DNA of 8,688 nucleotides from Gammaproteobacteria bacterium (GTDB lineage Bacteria; Pseudomonadota; Gammaproteobacteria; SZUA-229), in contig WFUQ01000266.1 of NCBI GenBank assembly GCA_015484935.1, forward strand, positions 1 through 8,688. The letters run 5' to 3'. The notes under the pieces were generated by a model. That model searched no databases. It had not been told where the DNA came from and saw only the letters and a list, made by a program, of their open reading frames with translations. Made by a program: the position numbers and the translations under genes. Position 1 is the first letter of the stretch; each line of letters opens with the position of its first letter. Shown here piece by piece: positions 1 through 6,543 of this stretch.

Positions 1-93
1 AAACCCGGGCACAAACATTTCCGTAAATGTCAGGATCAGATACTGCGCAATTTTCTCAAGGGCGTACAGCTCAAGTATCACCCCGAGAGCTGA
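1..93 (+). CDS. C-terminal tail of an unidentified protein, cut by the window edge
   Basis: Frame 1 is open from the first base to a TGA at 91-93, giving 30 residues. They begin KPGHKHFRKCQDQIL and end LKYHPES. The composition (basic and amphipathic, with His, Tyr and Cys, no low complexity) reads like the end of a real soluble protein. Codon use in the third position is mixed and compatible with the neighbouring genes. No motif identifies the family, and the start lies outside the window. The opposite strand is also open over this stretch (99 down to 1), but it has no well-placed start, so the plus-strand reading is preferred. The family is unknown and the call is tentative. Confidence 0.4.
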   Translation, partial: KPGHKHFRKCQDQILRNFLKGVQLKYHPES

Positions 94-229
94 AGCAGAT
101 CAGATACATCACCGGTGATACTTGCGTACCTGTGATAACGCCGCCTGCACCCTTACATCTGTGCATACTGCAAACCTGAGCCGGAAGAACAAACAATACA
201 CCGACCACAGTTCCGACAAGTCTCAGCAT
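71..229 (-). CDS. Possible small secreted protein, DUF4124-like fragment
   Basis: ATG at 229-227 is preceded by a good Shine-Dalgarno (AGGAG at about 239-235, 5-6 nt away). It opens a 52-residue frame. Residues 1-18 look like a signal peptide: MLRLV, then a Val/Leu/Gly-rich core ending LPAQ. The next stretch, HRCKGAGGVITGTQVSP, resembles the 'YRCxDAxGxITYT' core that follows the signal peptide in DUF4124 proteins. The frame then stops after a run with no resemblance to that family, so this may be a truncated or frameshifted remnant. It lies 52 bp downstream of the ycgN-like gene on the same strand and overlaps the tail of the plus-strand fragment at 1-93. A longer start in this frame (322) has no ribosome-binding site and would overlap the upstream gene. 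The signal-like N-terminus and SD support translation; the family assignment is an inference. Confidence 0.35.
   Translation of the reverse strand: MLRLVGTVVGVLFVLPAQVCSMHRCKGAGGVITGTQVSPVMYLICFSSRGDT
72..124. repeat. 11-bp perfect inverted repeat with 31-nt spacer
   Basis: CAAGTATCACC at 72-82 is the exact reverse complement of GGTGATACTTG at 114-124. The right arm overlaps a second, perfect 12-bp palindrome, ATCACCGGTGAT, at 108-119. It lies where the plus-strand fragment ends and the small minus-strand frame closes. A structure at convergent gene ends is possible, but neither strand shows the T-run of an intrinsic terminator. Confidence 0.5.
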
Positions 230-281
230 GAGTACTCCTGAAGTAAACGACGACTCTGAGCATAGACACTGACTGACATAA

Positions 282-704
282 TCAGTCGATGATGCACTCA
301 TGCAGCTGATCGGGGTGCACATACTGCTCAGACTGCGCGAACCCGCTCACCGAGACGCGCGACAAGCTGTGGGAAGTATCCTGCAAGGGATGCCACTCAG
401 GCAGATCCTCCCCTGCGGCTATCAGGCGATAAGCACAGGTGGCAGGAAGCCAGTCCAGCCCGGCAACATTATCGACGCTGAGTTTCAGACAACCGGGAAC
501 CTTGTCGAAACGGTTTGCATAATCGCTGCATCGACAGGTTTCGATATCCAGCAAACGACAGGCGACCGAGGTATTGAATATCTCGCCGGTATCGTCATCT
601 TCCAGTTTTATCAGACAACAGAAACCACAGCCATCACACAGTGACTCCCACTCCGACTGATCCATCTCGGCTAATGTTTTGGTTTTCCAGAACGGGTTTG
701 GCAT
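282..704 (-). CDS. YcgN/UPF0260-type cysteine-cluster protein (YkgJ-like)
   Basis: The 140-residue product starts [14 protein letters not shown] and continues [13 protein letters not shown] at about 19-31. That matches the N-terminus of E. coli YcgN (UPF0260; PFWxxKTLxEM...[12 protein letters not shown]), as I remember it. Further conserved parts are [18 protein letters not shown] and [10 protein letters not shown], followed by LPEWHPL. The family is slightly longer in E. coli (about 153 residues), so this copy is full length or nearly so. The conserved cysteines suggest binding of a metal or an iron-sulfur cluster, but the biochemical role is not established. The start at 704 is chosen because it aligns with the family N-terminus, although no strong SD is visible. 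The gene lies 21 bp after ubiX on the same strand and probably shares its transcript. Confidence 0.88.
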   Translation of the reverse strand: MPNPFWKTKTLAEMDQSEWESLCDGCGFCCLIKLEDDDTGEIFNTSVACRLLDIETCRCSDYANRFDKVPGCLKLSVDNVAGLDWLPATCAYRLIAAGEDLPEWHPLQDTSHSLSRVSVSGFAQSEQYVHPDQLHECIID

Positions 705-725
705 CGGCGCTATGTATGAAAGAGC

Positions 726-1340
726 TTACTCACCCCAACGTGGCATCAGTCCATGTTCGACCTGCAACTGATCGAGAACCTTTGCGACTACAAAATCGAC
801 CAGATCATCGATAGATGCAGGGGAATGATAAAAACCGGGATTGGCATCGACGATCACCGTACCCATGCGTGACAGTTTCAGCATGTTCTCCAGATGGATA
901 TCGGAATACGGCGATTCACGCGGCACCACGATGAGTTTCTTACGCTCCTTGAGCATCACATCTGCCGCTCGCTCGATGAGATTGTTGCTCGCCCCCGTCG
1001 CTACTGCCGACAATGCGCCCATGGAACACGGACACATCACCATGGCATCGATGATATTACTGCCACTGGCCGGTGGTGCCGTCCATTCCTGTTCACCGAA
1101 CACCTGTAACTGCTCGGCGTCACAACCGTATTTTTCTCTCAACGCTTTTTGCATATCCCCGGCACGAGCTGACAGCTTGATATCGGTTTCCATACCGATG
1201 ACCACCTGAGCTGCCTTGCTTATCATCAGATAGACCCGTATGTTTTTTTGCAGCAGGGTTTCCAGCAGCCGAAAGCCATACTGGGCACCGGAAGCACCGG
1301 TCATCGCGAGGCAGATTGTTCTTGTGGGCGTTTTATCCAT
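726..1340 (-). CDS. ubiX: Flavin prenyltransferase UbiX
   Basis: UbiX attaches a dimethylallyl group to FMN, making the prenylated flavin cofactor of the UbiD decarboxylase in ubiquinone synthesis. The 204-residue protein has the family's flavoprotein fold signature MTGASGAQYG (13-22), METD (50-53), CPCSMGALSAVATGASNNLIE in the middle and VPRESPYS (139-146). Residues equivalent to the catalytic and substrate-binding set of the Pseudomonas enzyme are all present with a +2 offset: Ser17, Glu51, Arg124, Lys131, Arg141, Glu142 and Tyr171. The C-terminus LMPRWGE is also typical. Length is normal. The start at 1340 fits the usual short N-terminal extension, but its SD is weak. Upstream on this strand is the divergent gap shared with the lipoprotein gene, and ycgN-like follows 21 bp downstream. 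It should be functional. Confidence 0.97.
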   Translation of the reverse strand: MDKTPTRTICLAMTGASGAQYGFRLLETLLQKNIRVYLMISKAAQVVIGMETDIKLSARAGDMQKALREKYGCDAEQLQVFGEQEWTAPPASGSNIIDAMVMCPCSMGALSAVATGASNNLIERAADVMLKERKKLIVVPRESPYSDIHLENMLKLSRMGTVIVDANPGFYHSPASIDDLVDFVVAKVLDQLQVEHGLMPRWGE

Positions 1341-1368
1341 ATCTGTGTAATGTGACTGTGTATCGGCT

Positions 1369-1399
1369 ATTTTACCTGTTTTGGCCGTCGTGATGCGAA
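1369..1399 (-). promoter_or_regulatory. Weak candidate promoter for ubiX-ycgN
   Basis: On the minus strand, TAAAAT (1374-1369) is a plausible -10 and TTCGCA (1399-1394) a poor -35, with a 19-bp spacer. A leader of about 20 nt would follow to the ubiX ATG at 1340. The match is weak. It is listed because ubiX needs a start site in this gap: the gene upstream of it in the window is on the other strand. Confidence 0.25.
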
Positions 1400-1452
1400 A
1401 CTGCCCTGCAGAATCAGGCGCTGTACAAGTCTAGCCGGACATCCAGCCCTAC

Positions 1453-1468
1453 CCCCCTGTTCAGGGGG
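1453..1468. repeat. C/G-run hairpin in the ubiX-lipoprotein intergenic gap
   Basis: CCCCCTG (1453-1459), a two-base centre, then CAGGGGG (1462-1468) form a short perfect inverted repeat. As RNA it would fold as at least a 5-bp all-GC stem with a six-base loop. On the plus strand it is followed only by GTTTC-like sequence, so it is a poor terminator. It may be a relic terminator or a binding site. The rest of 1341-1564 holds nothing else firm apart from the weak promoter and the SD noted separately. Confidence 0.4.
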
Positions 1469-1554
1469 TTTCAGACCGATATTCTCGGTACTACCATCTG
1501 AGTCGTATAGTTTGCTCATTATTTTCACTAGATGATGAGCCCCCATAGCACTAC

Positions 1555-1560
1555 GGAGGA
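1555..1560 (+). promoter_or_regulatory. Ribosome-binding site that sets the lipoprotein start at 1565
   Basis: GGAGGA lies 4 nt before the ATG at 1565. In-frame ATGs at 1532 and 1535 have no SD. Starting there would put 11 polar residues in front of an otherwise well-formed lipoprotein signal peptide, so 1565 is the preferred start. Confidence 0.85.
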
Positions 1561-1564
1561 TAAT

Positions 1565-3448
1565 ATGACCCACTTACATCGCATAGTCAGCCTGTTGGTC
1601 GCCGCTGTTTTTGCCATCAGTCTGATCGCGTGCTCCAGTTCGAGCCGCGCACCCACCACTTTATCCGGTACAGCAGCGACCGGTGCCGGTATCATCGGAA
1701 CCGTTTTTGTAACCGATGCAAACGGAACAGAGAGAAGCGTCGATACTGCAGCAGACGGCAGCGGCAGATATACAATCGATGTCTCTGGAATGACACCACC
1801 ATTCATCATCAAGATCGTCCCTGCCGGTGGTACCGGAGCGACACTGTACTCCTATGCTGATTCTGCAAACATGACGATCAACATCACGCCTTTAACTGAT
1901 CTCGCGCTATTTATTGCAAACGGAAATACCGATTTAACTACCGCATACACCACGTGGGATGGTACTCAGTTCAGCGCAGCAAGCGTCCGGTCTTCACAAG
2001 CGACTGTCAATGCAAACCTGCAGGCCCAGATCACAGCAGCAGGACTCGATGCCACAGTCTATGATTTTTTCAGCACCGCTTTTGACGCTGACAACACGGG
2101 CATCGACGCGGTACTGGATGCGATCACAGTCGACACATCAAGTGGCGCAGTCATGCTCAACGTTATCGGTGTAGCTGGTGGCACTGTTGTTATCCCGGCC
2201 GTTGCCGGATTCACTTTCGACCCGGCCATAGACACCAGCGGCATCAATGTCGGTGGCGGTAATACTGGCGGTGGCAATACCGGTGGTGGCAGCACAGGCG
2301 GTGTAACGAACGGTGATGCGACGATTGCCGCTAACGAGATCCTCGCCACGATTCCGGCAGATATCGCTGGCACCTATGACCTCGTATTCAGCGAGTTCAA
2401 CCCTGGCTCCGGTATCACAGACGGCACCATGACGACTGTCATCGTCGGCACCGACGGTATCCTGAGAGTAGGTAATAACATTGTCCTGGGTACCCCGGTA
2501 TTCAGAAACGGCAATGAAGCCGAAGCTATCTGGAAGGATACGGTAAATGGCAATGAATACGCCTTGTCTGCATTGCAGTCCACTGGTATTCCAGCTTCGA
2601 TCTTCAATGAGATCAATGTCGGCGCACCTGACGGAAGTGCTTTTTATGGACAGTACAAAGTAGCCGCTGGCGGTGGTACAGGTGGCGGTACAGGCGGTAG
2701 CACTACCGGCACACCAGTAGTCGCCGATGATGGCACCGGCGCTTTTGCAGCCACAGCAGGTTTCTACCGGATCGCTGTCAGCTCACTGGTGAACGCAGGC
2801 GAGATAACGCTTTTCGATGTCTATCTCAGCAGCACGGGTGAAGCTATCTCAACGGGACTGGGCGGTAATCTGCCATCCGTACCAAACTCCGGCACCGCCA
2901 AAATATATAAAACCACTCTGGTAAATGCCAGTGGCGAGATACATTTACTGGTCGATGGCGCTTTCGGTACCAACTCCTCGTTACGCTTGTTCGAGACATC
3001 ATCGACAGGTGGCTCGTATACGACAACGTATGGCCTGACTGCGAACAAGATCGCCGAGGCACCGTTCAATGGCGGCCCCTCTACTGCACCGAGCGGCACA
3101 TTCCTGCCGCAATTCTTCACTGACAGAGCTGGAGGCTACAGTGTCTCAGCTGCATCAGCGCCTGTCATCGGAAGCGATACGACCTTCACTCTGAGCGGTG
3201 CTTACAGTCTTGTCATCGCTACTGACGGTAGTGTATCTCTGGCAACAGATGGTAACACCATCAATCTGACATGGTCTGAAAATACAGATACATTCTCGGA
3301 TGGCACGATATCCAATGTGACATTTACCCGCACAACTGACCCGGCCATCAGGATTGTTATCGTGCAGTTTTTAAATGGCAATCTGGAAAGTGTCACAGTA
3401 ACGCCATCAACGCCGGGGGTAGTCGGAACATGGAGGCTGACACCGTAA
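1565..3448 (+). CDS. Large modular outer-membrane lipoprotein with Gly-rich linkers
   Basis: The 627-residue protein starts with a type II signal peptide: MTHLHR, a hydrophobic core, then lipobox LIAC with Cys23 as the lipidated residue. Serine follows Cys23, which by the +2 rule favours the outer membrane. Residues from about 31 (SGTAATGAGIIGTVFVTDANG...) resemble the carboxypeptidase-regulatory/Ig-like beta domain that opens many proteobacterial lipoproteins, followed by 'INITPLTDLALF'. Two glycine-rich linkers (about 230-246, GGGNT repeats; about 369-382, GGGT repeats) separate this from a middle domain (IAGTYDLVFSEF...) and a longer C-terminal part (about 383-627). The middle domain and the segment near 3130-3400 share a 'GxYxLxxxxDGxxxxGNxI' type pattern, suggesting related beta folds. 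No catalytic motif is visible. It is a single gene with its own SD and terminator, opposite in strand to both neighbours. Surface or periplasmic binding is an inference. Confidence 0.9.
   Translation: MTHLHRIVSLLVAAVFAISLIACSSSSRAPTTLSGTAATGAGIIGTVFVTDANGTERSVDTAADGSGRYTIDVSGMTPPFIIKIVPAGGTGATLYSYADSANMTINITPLTDLALFIANGNTDLTTAYTTWDGTQFSAASVRSSQATVNANLQAQITAAGLDATVYDFFSTAFDADNTGIDAVLDAITVDTSSGAVMLNVIGVAGGTVVIPAVAGFTFDPAIDTSGINVGGGNTGGGNTGGGSTGGVTNGDATIAANEILATIPADIAGTYDLVFSEFNPGSGITDGTMTTVIVGTDGILRVGNNIVLGTPVFRNGNEAEAIWKDTVNGNEYALSALQSTGIPASIFNEINVGAPDGSAFYGQYKVAAGGGTGGGTGGSTTGTPVVADDGTGAFAATAGFYRIAVSSLVNAGEITLFDVYLSSTGEAISTGLGGNLPSVPNSGTAKIYKTTLVNASGEIHLLVDGAFGTNSSLRLFETSSTGGSYTTTYGLTANKIAEAPFNGGPSTAPSGTFLPQFFTDRAGGYSVSAASAPVIGSDTTFTLSGAYSLVIATDGSVSLATDGNTINLTWSENTDTFSDGTISNVTFTRTTDPAIRIVIVQFLNGNLESVTVTPSTPGVVGTWRLTP
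2252..2302 (+). repeat. Imperfect 15-bp tandem repeat encoding GGGNT linker
   Basis: Three units of about 15 bp (Gly-Gly-Gly-Asn/Ser-Thr, then Gly-Gly) run in frame inside the lipoprotein gene. The codons vary between units (GGC/GGT, ACT/ACC/ACA), so the repeat is older or selected at protein level. It encodes a flexible linker between the first and second folded parts. Confidence 0.8.
2669..2710 (+). repeat. Second Gly-Thr linker repeat in the lipoprotein gene
   Basis: In-frame GGGT units (GGGTGGGTGGSTTG) with 12-bp periodicity. Like the earlier linker it marks a domain border, here between the middle and the C-terminal regions of the lipoprotein. Confidence 0.75.
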
Positions 3449-3470
3449 TACGAACCAGTCAGTGACCATG

Positions 3471-3506
3471 ATAGAAAGGCTCGGCCTCACGGTCGAGCCT
3501 TTCTAT
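3471..3506. terminator. Strong intrinsic terminator between lipoprotein and mpl, probably bidirectional
   Basis: ATAGAAAGGCTCG (3471-3483) is the exact reverse complement of CGAGCCTTTCTAT (3494-3506). The ten-base centre can add one G-T and two G-C pairs, leaving a TCAC tetraloop. On the plus strand the 3' arm is T-rich (CCTTTCTATATTC). The lower stem is A/T-rich, so the mirror transcript also ends its arm in TTTCTAT. It lies 22 bp after the lipoprotein stop and 35 bp past the mpl stop, which suits convergent genes. Confidence 0.85.
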
Positions 3507-3541
3507 ATTCTACTGTCGCAAGATCATACCGGTGGCTGTTC

Positions 3542-4897
3542 TTACGCAGCCAGCTTCTGCAACAATCTCGAATGCAATGCTTCGAATCCGCCGTTGCTCA
3601 TGACCAGTATATGATCGCCGGATTGTGCCTGTGTACACACGGCCTGAATCAACTCAGCGGTATCATCAAATACGCTGGCCGGTGTCGCTGAATGTTTCGC
3701 CATGTCTCTCAGATCCCAACCGAGGTTCTCCGGTTCGAACAGATAGATCTGGTCTGCACCCTGCAAGGATCCCATCAGCTCCTGTTTGTGTACGCCCATG
3801 CGCATGGTATTGGAACGTGGTTCGAGTATGGCGATGATGCGTCTGTCACCGGCTATCTCTTTCGCTGCGATCAAGGTCTCGGTGATGGCAGTCGGGTGAT
3901 GCGCAAAATCATCGAATACCCTGATGCCATTGACTTCACCGATCAACTCCATACGACGTTTTATCCCCTTGAATTCGGCCAGTGCATCACAGGCATCTTT
4001 TGCCGGTACACCGGCATGGCGCGCAGCGGCGATAGCGGCCAGTGCGTTCATACGATTGTGGTTACCATTAAGCTTCCAGCTAACCGTACCCGCTTTCTCC
4101 TCATCGACATAGACATCGAACTGTGAACCATCCTGTGCGATGTTACGCATCGACCAGTCATCTCCAGCGATGGAGAATCGCTCTACCGGTGTCCAGCATC
4201 CCATCGCGATGACTTCATCCAGATGTGTCTCTGCGCCGTTCATGATGATCTTGCCTTCACCGGGAACGGTGCGTACCAGATGATGGAACTGTTTCTGAAT
4301 GGCAGCCAGATCATCGAAGATATCCGCATGATCGAATTCCAGATTATTGAGCACACAGGTACGTGGCTGGTAATGCACGAACTTGGAGCGTTTATCGAAA
4401 AACGCAGTATCGTATTCATCGGCTTCCACCACGAAAAACGGATATTCGCCGAAACGCGCCGACAAGCCGAAATTTTCCGGTACGCCACCGATCAGAAATC
4501 CGGGCTTGAGACCGGCGTACTCCAGTATCCATGCCAGCATACTGGAAGTCGTGGTCTTGCCATGGGTACCGGCGACAGCCAATACCCAACGGTTACTCAG
4601 TACGTTTTCCGATAACCATTGTGGCCCCGAGGTATAGGGGATATTTTTATTGAGCACATATTCCACGACAGGATTCCCACGCGACATGGCATTGCCTATC
4701 ACCACCTGATCGACTTCGTCGGTGATATGAGCCGGGTCATAACCTTCGCTCAGTACGATACCCTGCTGCTGTAACTGCGTGCTCATGGGGGGATAGACAT
4801 TCTGGTCGGAACCACTCACGGTATGCCCTGCCGCTTTCGCCAGCAACGCGACACCACCCATAAAGGTGCCGCAGATACCTAATATATGTATGTGCAT
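3542..4897 (-). CDS. mpl: UDP-N-acetylmuramate:L-alanyl-gamma-D-glutamyl-meso-diaminopimelate ligase
   Basis: Mpl joins the tripeptide recovered from murein turnover directly to UDP-MurNAc using ATP, short-cutting cytoplasmic peptidoglycan precursor synthesis. The 451-residue protein is close to the E. coli length (about 457). The N-terminal Rossmann part reads MHIHILGICGTFMGG. The Mur ligase P-loop is AGTHGKTT (109-116). VVEADEYDTAFFDKRSKF (156-173) is the acidic signature that separates Mpl from MurC. Central motifs NNLEFDHADIF and NGNHNRMNALAA, and C-terminal DDFAHHPTAITETL and EPRSNTMRMG, complete the Mur ligase domains. No break is seen. It follows the membrane-protein gene by 16 bp on the same strand and is probably co-transcribed with it. 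The SD before ATG 4897 is weak (a GAGA run). It ends at the hairpin at 3471-3506. Confidence 0.97.
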   Translation of the reverse strand: MHIHILGICGTFMGGVALLAKAAGHTVSGSDQNVYPPMSTQLQQQGIVLSEGYDPAHITDEVDQVVIGNAMSRGNPVVEYVLNKNIPYTSGPQWLSENVLSNRWVLAVAGTHGKTTTSSMLAWILEYAGLKPGFLIGGVPENFGLSARFGEYPFFVVEADEYDTAFFDKRSKFVHYQPRTCVLNNLEFDHADIFDDLAAIQKQFHHLVRTVPGEGKIIMNGAETHLDEVIAMGCWTPVERFSIAGDDWSMRNIAQDGSQFDVYVDEEKAGTVSWKLNGNHNRMNALAAIAAARHAGVPAKDACDALAEFKGIKRRMELIGEVNGIRVFDDFAHHPTAITETLIAAKEIAGDRRIIAILEPRSNTMRMGVHKQELMGSLQGADQIYLFEPENLGWDLRDMAKHSATPASVFDDTAELIQAVCTQAQSGDHILVMSNGGFEALHSRLLQKLAA

Positions 4898-4913
4898 AGA
4901 GATGTTTCTCGAT

Positions 4914-5423
4914 TCAGGATTCAGGCAGGATCAGCTGCGACACGGTCATGGACAAAAAGAACAGCGCAAATGATAACAGGATTGAATTGGTCATAGTGAC
5001 CTGCAACGCCTGCCGGTAGATATAACTCACCACCAACAGGTTCCAGCTGAGAATCATCAGCAAGGTCAGGGATGCTGCTACCGGTAAGGCTTCTGCCTCC
5101 TCCACCATCTCTGCCTGCATCAACAAGGGCCAGGCGAGCAGATGGAATAACACACCGACACCGGCCATGGCCGTCATGGTCTGCACGAAGCGAGGTTTAT
5201 GATCGAGCGCAGTCAACACGATGTAGGTAAAAAACAACATAACCAGCAGATCGACGATCATATTGGCAGCAGCATGACTGCTATCGACACTGTCCTGCAA
5301 TACCAGTACACCACTGGTGATATACAGGAATAGCATCACCACCAGCAGATTCTGGGAGAACGGCAAGTCCTGCGGGCCGGACCTGAGCAGCAGAATGGAG
5401 ACCAAAGTACGGATAACAGACAT
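4914..5423 (-). CDS. Five-helix inner-membrane protein of unknown function
   Basis: From ATG 5423 the product is 169 residues with about five hydrophobic segments near 25-43, 53-72, 80-102, 114-135 and 145-165. The N-terminus carries LLLRSGPQDLPFS, a 'GPQDLP' pattern that I recall from small proteobacterial membrane proteins without an assigned role. An acidic loop (AEMVEEAEA, about 104-112) lies between helices 3 and 4. A longer in-frame start at 5495 would overlap the pyrC start and its promoter region and would add a Cys-rich, unlikely N-terminus, so 5423 is preferred even though its SD is poor. It is the first gene of a pair with mpl (16-bp gap), which hints at an envelope role. No transporter or enzyme motif is visible. 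Confidence 0.8.
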   Translation of the reverse strand: MSVIRTLVSILLLRSGPQDLPFSQNLLVVMLFLYITSGVLVLQDSVDSSHAAANMIVDLLVMLFFTYIVLTALDHKPRFVQTMTAMAGVGVLFHLLAWPLLMQAEMVEEAEALPVAASLTLLMILSWNLLVVSYIYRQALQVTMTNSILLSFALFFLSMTVSQLILPES

Positions 5424-5452
5424 ATTGTTAAGCCAACGTCCTAGCGATGAAC

Positions 5453-5480
5453 AGCATAATCTAGGATAATACCCGTTCAA
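5453..5480 (-). promoter_or_regulatory. Candidate sigma-70 promoter for the membrane protein-mpl operon
   Basis: On the minus strand, TTGAAC (5480-5475) and TATGCT (5458-5453) have a 16-bp spacer, with four of six matches each. Transcription would begin about 25 nt before the ATG at 5423, supporting the shorter start of the membrane protein. Confidence 0.4.
5465..5470 (+). promoter_or_regulatory. Candidate -10 for pyrC
   Basis: GATAAT within CTAGGATAATAC is a good -10 hexamer, but the -35 position (TAGCGA, 5442-5447) matches poorly. If it is used, the leader before the ATG at 5483 would be only a few nucleotides. An alternative -10, CATAAT at 5455-5460, also lacks a good -35. Either one overlaps the divergent promoter proposed for the membrane-protein gene. 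Confidence 0.3.
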
Positions 5481-5482
5481 GC

Positions 5483-6541
5483 ATGATGACTCCAACGAAA
5501 ATACAGATCACCCGGCCCGATGACTGGCATGTGCACCTGCGTGATGGCGATGCGCTCAAGGCCGTTGCACCCTTCACCGCTGCACAGTTTGCGCGTGCCG
5601 TGGTGATGCCCAATCTCAGTCCGGCTGTCACCACCGTGGTGCAGGCAGTCGAGTATGTCGATCGCATCGTCGCCGCCATCGGTGACAGCGATTTCGAACC
5701 TTTGATGACCCTGTATCTCACCGACGATACCAGCGCCGACGAGATCGAACGTGCACGCAAGAGCTGTTTCATCAAGGCGGTCAAACTCTATCCGGCAGGT
5801 GCGACCACCAACTCAGCGCAGGGTGTCACCGATATCCGTCTGTGTGATGATGCACTTGGCGCGATGCAGGACTGCGGCATGCCGTTATTGGTTCACGGTG
5901 AAGTCACCGATCCGGCAATCGACGTATTCGATCGTGAAAAAGTGTTTATCGAACAAATACTGTTACCGCTGACCAATCGATTCCCTAAACTCAAAGTAGT
6001 ATTCGAGCACATCACCACTGCCGATGCGGTCAACTATGTACTCAATGCCAGCAGTAATATCGCAGCGACCATCACTGCACATCACCTTATGTACAACCGC
6101 AACGCCATGTTTCAGGGCGGCATGCGACCACATATGTATTGCCTGCCGGTGATAAAACGTGAACAACACCGTCAGGCACTGATCCATGCAGCCACCAGCG
6201 GTAACCGGAAGTTTTTCCTCGGTACCGATTCGGCACCGCACGCCAGACATGCGAAAGAAACCTCATGTGGTTGTGCCGGTATCTTTAGCGCACATGCTGC
6301 CATCGAGTTCTATGCCAGTCTGTTCGACCGGCATGGTGCACTGGATAAACTGGAAGCCTTCGCCAGTTTCTACGGACCGGATTTCTATGACCTGCCATGG
6401 AACAGCGAAAAGATCACGTTACAGAAAACCGACTGGACCATACCCGAAAGTTATCCTCTGACAGAAGATGAAAATCTGATCCCGATGATGGCTGGCGAGA
6501 CACTCAACTGGCAACTGGTCGATAACGACCCGGAAAACTAA
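5483..6541 (+). CDS. pyrC: Dihydroorotase, class II
   Basis: PyrC cyclises N-carbamoyl-L-aspartate to dihydroorotate, the third step of pyrimidine synthesis in the cytoplasm. The 352-residue protein is collinear with E. coli PyrC. His16 and His18 lie in [11 protein letters not shown]. Lys101, in [14 protein letters not shown], is the carboxylated metal bridge. His138 lies in LLVHGEVT, His176 in VVFEHITT and Asp249 in FLGTDSAPH, so the whole binuclear zinc site is present. [10 protein letters not shown] (42-51), RPHMYCLP and the SSCGCAG-like ETSCGCAG are further family marks. Two adjacent ATGs (5483 and 5486) could start it. There is no clear SD and the upstream leader may be very short. rnt follows after 2 bp, a pairing also known in Pseudomonas. 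Confidence 0.97.
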   Translation: MMTPTKIQITRPDDWHVHLRDGDALKAVAPFTAAQFARAVVMPNLSPAVTTVVQAVEYVDRIVAAIGDSDFEPLMTLYLTDDTSADEIERARKSCFIKAVKLYPAGATTNSAQGVTDIRLCDDALGAMQDCGMPLLVHGEVTDPAIDVFDREKVFIEQILLPLTNRFPKLKVVFEHITTADAVNYVLNASSNIAATITAHHLMYNRNAMFQGGMRPHMYCLPVIKREQHRQALIHAATSGNRKFFLGTDSAPHARHAKETSCGCAGIFSAHAAIEFYASLFDRHGALDKLEAFASFYGPDFYDLPWNSEKITLQKTDWTIPESYPLTEDENLIPMMAGETLNWQLVDNDPEN

Positions 6542-6543
6542 GG

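Noticed and set aside
229..273. Plus-strand 14-codon frame starting ATGAGTACT
   Set aside because: It is too short, has no SD, and sits over the SD and start of the better-supported minus-strand frame.
271..287. GACTGA/TCAGTC hairpin at the end of the ycgN-like gene
   Set aside because: It is a 6-bp stem with low GC, overlaps the stop codon and has no T-run, so it is too weak to call a terminator.
300..644. 114-residue plus-strand frame opposite the ycgN-like gene
   Set aside because: It is antisense to a convincing conserved gene, has no SD, and its sequence shows no domain.
1532..1564. Longer start for the lipoprotein
   Set aside because: The ATGs at 1532 and 1535 lack an SD, and the extra polar residues would precede the signal peptide. 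ATG 1565 has GGAGGA at good spacing.
3692..4126. 144-residue plus-strand frame inside mpl
   Set aside because: It is the reverse-strand shadow of mpl, whose motifs are intact across the interval.
5424..5495. Longer N-terminus for the membrane protein
   Set aside because: It would overlap the pyrC start and the divergent promoter region, and the added residues (Cys-rich) do not look native.
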